From Nitrospirota bacterium (GTDB taxonomy: Bacteria > Nitrospirota > Nitrospiria > Nitrospirales > Nitrospiraceae): a DNA stretch of 11,584 nt. The stretch is taken from NCBI GenBank assembly GCA_016195505.1, contig JACPZN010000132.1, positions 1 to 11,584 on the forward strand, read 5' to 3'. Below, piece by piece: positions 7,373 through 11,584 of this stretch; position 1 is the stretch's first letter; each line of letters starts with the position of its first letter. Both the position numbers and the translations under genes were made by a program. The notes beneath the pieces are model-generated. The model ran no database searches and was not told the origin of the DNA. It saw nothing but the letters and a program-made list of their open reading frames with translations.

Positions 7373-8287
7373 ATGAAGACGATCTTGAAGACCATCGCGG
7401 CGGGAGTACTCTCAGTGTGTCTCGTCGGTCCTGCCCAAGCTTATGAAGAAGTGACCGTGACGGACGGTGGAAGCTTATCCGGAACGGTGAGGCTCACTGG
7501 GGAGCTGCCGAAGCCCAAGGGGTACAACCTCGTCACGTTTCCCGACCCCGTGTATTGCGGGCGCATCTCCGACGGACGAGGCTGGCGTCTCTTGCAAACG
7601 TTTCATATTGGAACCAGTCAGGCGTTTCAGGACGTCGTCGTGATGATCGAGGGCATCGAGAAAGGAAAGAAGTTTGAATTCAAGGCCCCGCGGATCGAGG
7701 CGATCGATTGCACGTTCAAGCCGTTCACCACCGTCGTCTGGGATCGACACCCGGTGGAAGTGGTCAACATGGATCCGGTGATGCACGACATTCAAGCATA
7801 CGAAACCTCCAATCTCGGTCCGCGGGTCCTCTTCAACGTGCCGCTGCCGATGAACCCGTTGCATCCGCGGGAAATGAGTCACGCATCGCAGTATCACAGA
7901 CACTTAGCCGGTCAGCCGATGACACAAACGGTGCACATGACCAAGGGACGGCGGGTCTTCGTCATGCAGTGCGGCTTCCATGCTTATATGGAAAGTTGGG
8001 GCATCGCGGTCGATGATCCCTACTATGCCGTGACGGATCAGGACGGCCACTTCGAGATTGCGGACGTTCCGCCTGGAACGTACCACGTGACGGTCTGGCA
8101 TCCATTGGCCGGAACAAAAGAATACAACGTCACGGTCGACCCGAAGAGTGAAGCCGTCCTGAATGTGACGATGGATGCGCCGACCGGGCGGCTCTATGCG
8201 AACGAGGCGGTCGAGAATCCTCGGTTCGGATTGGGGCTGATGAAAGGTCAGCCGATTATGCCGACGTTGGAGAGGCAGGCTTACTGA
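7373..8287 (+). CDS. Exported type 1 copper (cupredoxin) protein with carboxypeptidase-regulatory-like domain
   Basis: A 304-residue exported protein likely to carry a blue-copper electron-transfer site. The ATG at 7373 has AGGGAGG (7361-7367) five bases upstream and starts a clean signal peptide ending in A-Q-A at residue 23; an in-frame ATG at 7346 lies inside the operator-like repeat and is less likely. The copper ligands read as His138 in NMDPVMHDI (residues 132-140), the plastocyanin-type N-x-D-x3-H pattern, then Cys200, His203 and Met206 in CGFHAYM, the C-x2-H-x2-M spacing of amicyanin. Residues about 215-267 (GHFEIADVPPGTYHVTVWHP core) form a carboxypeptidase-regulatory-like beta-sandwich, and a similar GGSLSGTVRL strand lies near the N-terminus. 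It lies directly downstream of the oxidase but behind a terminator and its own candidate promoter. It is a good candidate electron carrier for the oxidase. Families with this architecture are often labelled only hypothetical or methylamine-utilisation-like. Confidence 0.85.
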   Translation: MKTILKTIAAGVLSVCLVGPAQAYEEVTVTDGGSLSGTVRLTGELPKPKGYNLVTFPDPVYCGRISDGRGWRLLQTFHIGTSQAFQDVVVMIEGIEKGKKFEFKAPRIEAIDCTFKPFTTVVWDRHPVEVVNMDPVMHDIQAYETSNLGPRVLFNVPLPMNPLHPREMSHASQYHRHLAGQPMTQTVHMTKGRRVFVMQCGFHAYMESWGIAVDDPYYAVTDQDGHFEIADVPPGTYHVTVWHPLAGTKEYNVTVDPKSEAVLNVTMDAPTGRLYANEAVENPRFGLGLMKGQPIMPTLERQAY

Positions 8288-8350
8288 AGCGGTCAACTAT
8301 GAGCGATCAGCTTTCAGCTCCTGATTTCTGAACCTGATAGCTGATGGCTA
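8288..8350. repeat. Intergenic CAGCT/ATCAG-rich repeat, copy 1
   Basis: This run is dominated by overlapping AGCGGTCA, ATCAGCT, TCAGCT and AGCTGAT words, with ATCAGCT (8306-8312) facing AGCTGAT (8339-8345) as an inverted repeat. The opening AGCGGTCAACTATGAGC resembles AGCGGTCAGCTATCAGC in the copy at 9224-9299, so the two copies bracket the first SUMF1-like gene. Similar low-complexity repeats are, from memory, common between genes in Nitrospira. Confidence 0.55.
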
Positions 8351-8357
8351 AGGGGCC

Positions 8358-9272
8358 ATGCCAAGAATAGCGAATTGCAAGATAACGGCGGTAACGTTGT
8401 TGGTGATGTCGCTCCTTCCGATAGAGCTACTTCACGCCACCCACGAATTGTCGAAACAGCCTCCGTTGTGGAGCGTGCTCGATGAAGCGGAACGTTTGGC
8501 GACGATTGAGGTTCCCGGGGGAATGGCGCTCGTGCCGGCCGGGTGGTTCCTCATGGGGAGCGACCCGCAGAAGGATCGAGCCGCCGGGCCTCAGGAATTT
8601 CCGCAGCATCGGGTCTTTCTTGATGCGTTCGTGATCGATCGTTACGAAGTATCGAATGTGGAGTATCTGCGCTTCGTGCTGGCAACCGGAACGGACTGGC
8701 CGAAATTTTGGCGGGAGAGTCCGTTTCCAGAGAAAGCCGCGCTCCATCCGGTGATCAATGTCAGTTGGCATGAAGCCGATGCCTACTGTCGATGGGCCGC
8801 CAAGCGGCTACCGACTGAAGCGGAGTGGGAAAAAGCGGCGCGCGGCGAGGACGGGCGGGTCTTTCCCTGGGGCGACGAGCCGGCGGGATGGATCAAGAGT
8901 AACATCGCGCATCCCGGATCGAAGCGCGGATTTAAGTATCCCCCGCTGGCCAATGTGAATCGGTACGACAAGGGCGTCAGTCCCTACGGCGTCTATCAAA
9001 TGGCCGGAAACGTCAGTGAATGGGTGGCGGATTGGTTCGACCCCGAATATTACCAGCGGAACCGGTCGGACAATCCGACCGGGCCGGCTGCCGGCGAACT
9101 CAAAGTATTCCGTGGTGGTTCCTGGAACGAAGATCCAGAGGTTGCGCGATCCGCCGGACGAAATGCTGGCACACCGGATCGTAAGAGTTATTTGACAGGG
9201 TTTCGATGTGCCAGGTCTGAAGCAAGCCGTCAGCCATCAGCGGTCAGCTATCAGCTGACCAACAATCCATAA
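8358..9272 (+). CDS. Exported SUMF1/FGE-like protein lacking catalytic cysteines (first of tandem pair)
   Basis: A 304-residue exported protein of the formylglycine-generating-enzyme/SUMF1 fold. Start ATG 8358 has only a weak AAGGGG upstream but gives a proper signal peptide (hydrophobic residues 9-26). Family landmarks: MALVPAGWFLMGSD (56-69), YEVSNVEYLRFV (96-107), LPTEAEWEKAARG (151-163), VFPWGDE (168-174), NVSEWVADW (218-226), FRGGSW (251-256) and GFRCAR (281-286). True FGEs carry two copper-binding cysteines just after the RGGS motif. Here that segment (NEDPEVARSAGRN) has none, so aldehyde-forming activity is not expected. The best functional parallel is NirV, a SUMF1-fold protein encoded next to copper nitrite reductase NirK, so a role in assembly or partnership with the copper enzymes is inferred. 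The last 16 or so residues are encoded by an intergenic-type repeat, suggesting the original 3' end was replaced. Confidence 0.9.
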   Translation: MPRIANCKITAVTLLVMSLLPIELLHATHELSKQPPLWSVLDEAERLATIEVPGGMALVPAGWFLMGSDPQKDRAAGPQEFPQHRVFLDAFVIDRYEVSNVEYLRFVLATGTDWPKFWRESPFPEKAALHPVINVSWHEADAYCRWAAKRLPTEAEWEKAARGEDGRVFPWGDEPAGWIKSNIAHPGSKRGFKYPPLANVNRYDKGVSPYGVYQMAGNVSEWVADWFDPEYYQRNRSDNPTGPAAGELKVFRGGSWNEDPEVARSAGRNAGTPDRKSYLTGFRCARSEASRQPSAVSYQLTNNP

Positions 9273-9299
9273 TTCGCTGACGGCTGAACGCTGAAAGCT
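9224..9299. repeat. CAGCT/ATCAG-rich palindromic repeat, copy 2, overlapping a gene end
   Basis: The outer arms AGCCGTCAGC (9225-9234) and GCTGACGGCT (9276-9285) are a perfect 10-base inverted repeat. An inner hairpin GGTCAGCT-ATC-AGCTGACC (9242-9260) has eight pairs and a three-base loop. The left half lies inside the coding region of the first SUMF1-like gene and supplies its final residues and stop; the right half lies in the 49-base gap before the next gene. Confidence 0.7.
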
Positions 9300-9321
9300 A
9301 CAAATACGAGGAGGCCGAGGT

Positions 9322-10284
9322 ATGAATAAAAAAATAGCACAGATATTCCGAAAGCGGGAGTGGACCACCAACGTGTGTCTGGTCACTGCAGGGTTGTTCA
9401 TCATGGCCGGCATGGCCTGGGGGCTCGATATTCAGGACATTACGGTGGAGTGGACTGAGGCAGGTAAGAAGATCGCGGCCGAGCGTGTGGCCAATTGGAA
9501 AGCCAAGGATGACATGGTTCTCGTAGCGGCTGGTGAGTTTGTGATGGGCAGCGACAAGAAGGCGGATCGGTTGGCCTATCGAAGCGAGATCCCGCAACGG
9601 CGTGTCTATCTGGATGCGTTCGAGATCGGCAAGTACGAAGTCACGGCGCTGGAGTATCTCAAGTTCGTGCTTGCAACGAACCGCTCGCCGCAGCTGGATT
9701 GGCGTTACGACGGCGGGAATTTCCAAGAGGCCATGGCGCATCATCCCATCATGCATGTGAGCTGGTATGACGCCGATGCCTACTGCAAGTGGGCGGGCAA
9801 GCGGTTGCCGACGGAAGCGGAATGGGAGAAAGCGTCGCGTGGGGTGGACGGGCGGCTCTTTCCGTGGGGTAAGGAATATGCGGGGCCGACCAGGGCGAAT
9901 TTTGGGAGAACCGGGCTTTCAGGTCCGGTACGGGATCGTCCGGAGCGATTGTTGCTCTACCCACCGATTATTTCAGTCGACAAATATGAGAATGCGGTGA
10001 GCCCGTACGGACTCTACCAGACGATCGGGAATGTAGCCGAGTGGGTGTCTGATTGGTACGACCAGGATTATTACAAAACGGCGCCTGACCGGAATCCACA
10101 AGGGCCGGAGACCGGCACGCAGAAAGCCTTCCGTGGCGGCGGCTGGATGGACAGCACGACGACCATGCGGGTAGCCATGCGGAACGGGACCGATCCGAAT
10201 ACCAAAATCAACTGGCTCGGGTTCCGGTGCGCGAAGGGTGCGCAGGAAACGGCAGGCACGAAGGTGTCACAGTTTGTGCCGTGA
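9322..10284 (+). CDS. Exported SUMF1/FGE-like protein lacking catalytic cysteines (second of tandem pair)
   Basis: A 320-residue paralogue of the preceding gene, probably co-transcribed with it. ATG 9322 follows GAGGAGG (9308-9314) by seven bases and begins a signal peptide (positive n-region, hydrophobic residues about 17-33, likely cut near A-W-G). Landmarks: MVLVAAGEFVMGSD (65-78), YEVTALEYLKFV (105-116), LPTEAEWEKASRG (162-174), LFPWGKE (179-185), NVAEWVSDW (237-245), FRGGGW (270-275) and GFRCAKG (300-306). As in its neighbour, the segment after RGGGW (MDSTTTMRVAMRN) holds no cysteine, so the FGE copper site is absent. By eye the two proteins agree at about half of aligned positions, pointing to an old duplication. 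The leader GAGGAGGCCG resembles those of the oxidase and cupredoxin genes, which suggests common translational control. The function is inferred only, as an accessory factor of an envelope copper system in the manner of NirV. Confidence 0.9.
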   Translation: MNKKIAQIFRKREWTTNVCLVTAGLFIMAGMAWGLDIQDITVEWTEAGKKIAAERVANWKAKDDMVLVAAGEFVMGSDKKADRLAYRSEIPQRRVYLDAFEIGKYEVTALEYLKFVLATNRSPQLDWRYDGGNFQEAMAHHPIMHVSWYDADAYCKWAGKRLPTEAEWEKASRGVDGRLFPWGKEYAGPTRANFGRTGLSGPVRDRPERLLLYPPIISVDKYENAVSPYGLYQTIGNVAEWVSDWYDQDYYKTAPDRNPQGPETGTQKAFRGGGWMDSTTTMRVAMRNGTDPNTKINWLGFRCAKGAQETAGTKVSQFVP

Positions 10285-10388
10285 AGGGATTATTCGCCAT
10301 GCTGATGGCTTGAGCGGGCTGGCGGCTGCCATTTCATCGTTCGAAGGATGAAGGCCCGTGCTTCTCGACTTGCACCAGAGAAAGTGGC

Positions 10389-10604
10389 ATTATCCGGGCC
10401 TGGAAGAATATCAGAAACATTGGAGCGTGGCCTGTCGCAGTTGTGATCGTAGCGGGGCTTGTGGTTTGTGCTGCGTGGCCAGCTTCGGCTGAAGAAACGA
10501 CATGCAGGATCGCGTGTTCTTTCCATGTCGGGGTCGCATTGCCCTCGGAATCTGAATGGAAGAACGATCAATTGAGCTCGGCATTCAGATCCCAGAGCAG
10601 ATAA
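10389..10604 (+). pseudogene. Short signal-peptide-coding stretch without a normal start codon
   Basis: From an ATT at 10389 this frame reads a basic n-region (RAWKNIRN), a hydrophobic core (VAVVIVAGLVVCAA) and a signal peptidase-like end (WPASA, then EE), followed by about 37 polar residues with Cys39, Cys43 and His46, and a TAA at 10602-10604. It reads like the first 71 residues of an exported protein. No ATG, GTG or TTG is available in a sensible place: the frame opens after a TGA near 10310, and the only in-frame GTGs lie inside the hydrophobic core. It is either a decayed gene whose ATG became ATT and whose body has been lost, or a small gene using a rare start. No ribosome site better than GAGAAAG is present. 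I do not recognise the family. Confidence 0.4.
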
Positions 10605-10691
10605 GCTGTGGCGCTGAGCATCTCTCGGCGCCCCTTCACCTGACACCCGACTGCGTCTATCGCCAGCTTGGCGATCACCTCTGAGCCTCAC
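10605..10691 (+). other. Spacer before the CopD-like gene with a short hairpin
   Basis: The spacer contains the perfect seven-pair hairpin ATCGCCA-GCT-TGGCGAT (10659-10675). The alternative TTG start of the next gene (10668) would sit inside this hairpin, which argues for the GTG at 10692. No clear promoter or ribosome site is visible. Confidence 0.4.
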
Positions 10692-11177
10692 GTGTCCGAT
10701 CTTTACCTCTTCCTGACATGGCTTCATCTCCTTGCGGCAATCTCTTGGATCGGCGGAATGATTTTTCTTTCCCTGGTCCTGGCTCCCTTGGTCAGAAGCC
10801 GTACGGCTACGCCTGAATTCATGGCGCTCTTTCGCTCTGCGGCGCGACGTTTCCGATTGGTCGTGTGGAGTGCGGTCGCGCTTCTCTTGAGCACTGGTCC
10901 GGTGCTTCTTCTCCAGAGAGGCCTTTCTTTCGCCGATCCGACCGGATGGCCACAGGTGTTGCGGATGAAGCTAGGATTGGTCGGAGCGCTGCTGTTGCTG
11001 ACCGTTGCGCACGATCTTCTGCTCGGACCACAGCTGCGAAGGGTGACTTCTATCCCGATGGATTCTAGGTCCCCACGGGAGAGGATGATCGTTCGCGCTT
11101 CCTCCTGGGTACCTCGCGTTGCACTGCTGCTGGCGCTTGGAGTACTCCTCGCGGCGGTCATGCTCGCGCGCTCTTAG
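10692..11177 (+). CDS. CopD-like four-helix membrane protein
   Basis: A 161-residue inner-membrane protein with four hydrophobic segments (about residues 4-33, 55-75, 90-112 and 138-159). The first helix carries W-L-H-L-L-A-A-I-S-W-I-G-G (residues 10-22), the histidine plus WxGG signature common in the CopD/YcnJ-type copper-resistance domain and in related DUF membrane proteins; a second histidine (107) sits in helix three. CopD proteins are associated with copper movement across the inner membrane, so the gene fits the copper setting here, but it is shorter than full CopD and equals roughly the C-terminal domain alone. The start is uncertain: GTG 10692 is preferred over TTG 10668 because the latter lies within a hairpin and adds eight unremarkable residues. 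Neither has a strong ribosome site. Confidence 0.7.
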   Translation: MSDLYLFLTWLHLLAAISWIGGMIFLSLVLAPLVRSRTATPEFMALFRSAARRFRLVVWSAVALLLSTGPVLLLQRGLSFADPTGWPQVLRMKLGLVGALLLLTVAHDLLLGPQLRRVTSIPMDSRSPRERMIVRASSWVPRVALLLALGVLLAAVMLARS

Positions 11178-11197
11178 CTCCTTGCTCTGTCGCCTTC

Positions 11198-11228
11198 TGC
11201 CACAGTGTCTACAATTCGCCCTGTGGCA
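11198..11228 (+). terminator. Inverted repeat after the CopD-like gene, possible weak terminator
   Basis: TGCCACAG (11198-11205) and CTGTGGCA (11221-11228) form a perfect eight-pair stem with a 15-base loop, 21 bases after the stop codon. No T-run follows (the next bases are mostly C), so it is not a standard intrinsic terminator. Bases 11229-11354 beyond it show no gene or clear promoter. Confidence 0.35.
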
Positions 11229-11368
11229 ACATCCCCCCTTGTTTCAGGTCCTTTCCCGCGCATGCCTCCGAAAACATGTGAATTTTCCCGTAGAAATGTG
11301 TTATCGAAGAGTGGCTGTGAACGGCGTCCAGCTTGCAGCATAAGAGAACGCCAGAGGGGAGGAGAGGC

Positions 11369-11584
11369 ATGGGCCGGTGGGTGCCTTATGATCGGTGTAT
11401 TGTCGGGATGGTGTTCTTGGTCCTTATGCTGGCAGGACAAGCGTACGCAGACGATCCGGACGAGAAGAAGCCTGAAGACAAGAAACCGAGGACGATGGTC
11501 GATTGTCGCTATCAGCAACTCTATGAGCAGTCCGATGATGAGGCAGCCGGTGACGCCTTTCCCTCCGATGACGTCTTCCGCCCC
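11369..11584 (+). CDS. Exported protein of unknown function, 5' part (runs off the window)
   Basis: The frame from ATG 11369 stays open to the last base (72 codons). GGGGAGG (11356-11362) lies six bases upstream, a strong ribosome site. The protein starts with a signal peptide: a short charged region, hydrophobic VGMVFLVLMLAG (residues 12-23), and a likely cut after A-Y-A at residue 27. The mature start is highly charged (DDPDEKKPEDKKP), followed by a single cysteine (VDCRYQQLYEQSDDE). This is probably a periplasmic or outer-membrane protein with a flexible N-terminus. I do not recognise the family from this portion. It is separated from the CopD-like gene by about 190 bases and may be its own unit. 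Confidence 0.75.
   Translation, partial: MGRWVPYDRCIVGMVFLVLMLAGQAYADDPDEKKPEDKKPRTMVDCRYQQLYEQSDDEAAGDAFPSDDVFRP

Noticed and set aside
8358..10284. Annotation of the SUMF1-like proteins as active formylglycine-generating enzymes
   Set aside because: The cysteine pair after the RGGS motif is absent in both and no sulfatase gene is in the window.
10348..10446. A 32-codon ATG frame (MKARAS...) before the signal-peptide stretch
   Set aside because: It is in a different frame, has no ribosome site and no recognisable pattern. The overlapping frame with the signal peptide is the more meaningful one.
11224..11242. A second sigma54-like promoter (TGGCAA ... TTG) before the last gene
   Set aside because: The TTG is about four bases too far away and the -12 GC is missing.
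1..11584. CRISPR array, tRNA, rRNA or transposase
   Set aside because: No regularly spaced direct repeats, no cloverleaf or rRNA-like sequence, and no transposase motifs were seen on either strand.

Overview
The window looks like a piece of a Nitrospira-type (Nitrospirota) chromosome. The grounds are moderate GC, GAGGAGG-CCG ribosome sites, and two families of palindromic intergenic repeat that I recall from Nitrospira genomes. The very large secreted multicopper oxidase sitting beside formylglycine-enzyme-like proteins also fits. I assign the genus by pattern memory, not by a search. All supported genes are on the + strand.

Layout. Bases 1-975 hold the 3' part of a sigma54-dependent NtrC-family response regulator. 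Bases 974-1212 are a repeat element with imperfect terminal inverted repeats. Bases 1271-1852 encode a small HEAT-repeat-like protein. Bases 1853-2270 are a long regulatory region with a near-consensus sigma54 (-24/-12) promoter and a leader that can fold into a long stem-loop. Bases 2271-7214 encode a 1647-residue exported multicopper oxidase built from three two-domain units, followed by a strong intrinsic terminator. Bases 7299-7353 carry three exact copies of TGATTCA (one inverted). Then come an exported type 1 copper (cupredoxin) protein fused to a carboxypeptidase-regulatory-like domain (7373-8287) and two tandem, paralogous, exported SUMF1/FGE-like proteins that lack the catalytic cysteines (8358-9272 and 9322-10284). 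Next are a short signal-peptide-coding stretch with no normal start codon (10389-10604), a CopD-like four-helix membrane protein (10692-11177) and the start of a further exported protein (11369-end).

Working model (inference). The sigma54 activator upstream may control the giant oxidase through the promoter at about 2021-2036. The oxidase, the blue-copper protein, the two NirV-like SUMF1 proteins and the CopD-like protein would form an envelope copper-redox module. It could oxidise a metal ion such as Mn(II), Fe(II) or Cu(I), or another extracellular donor, with the cupredoxin as electron carrier. The oxidase resembles six-domain ceruloplasmin/MnxG-type enzymes, but its copper motifs are in permuted order and its last two to three domains have lost the ligands. 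The substrate cannot be read from sequence.
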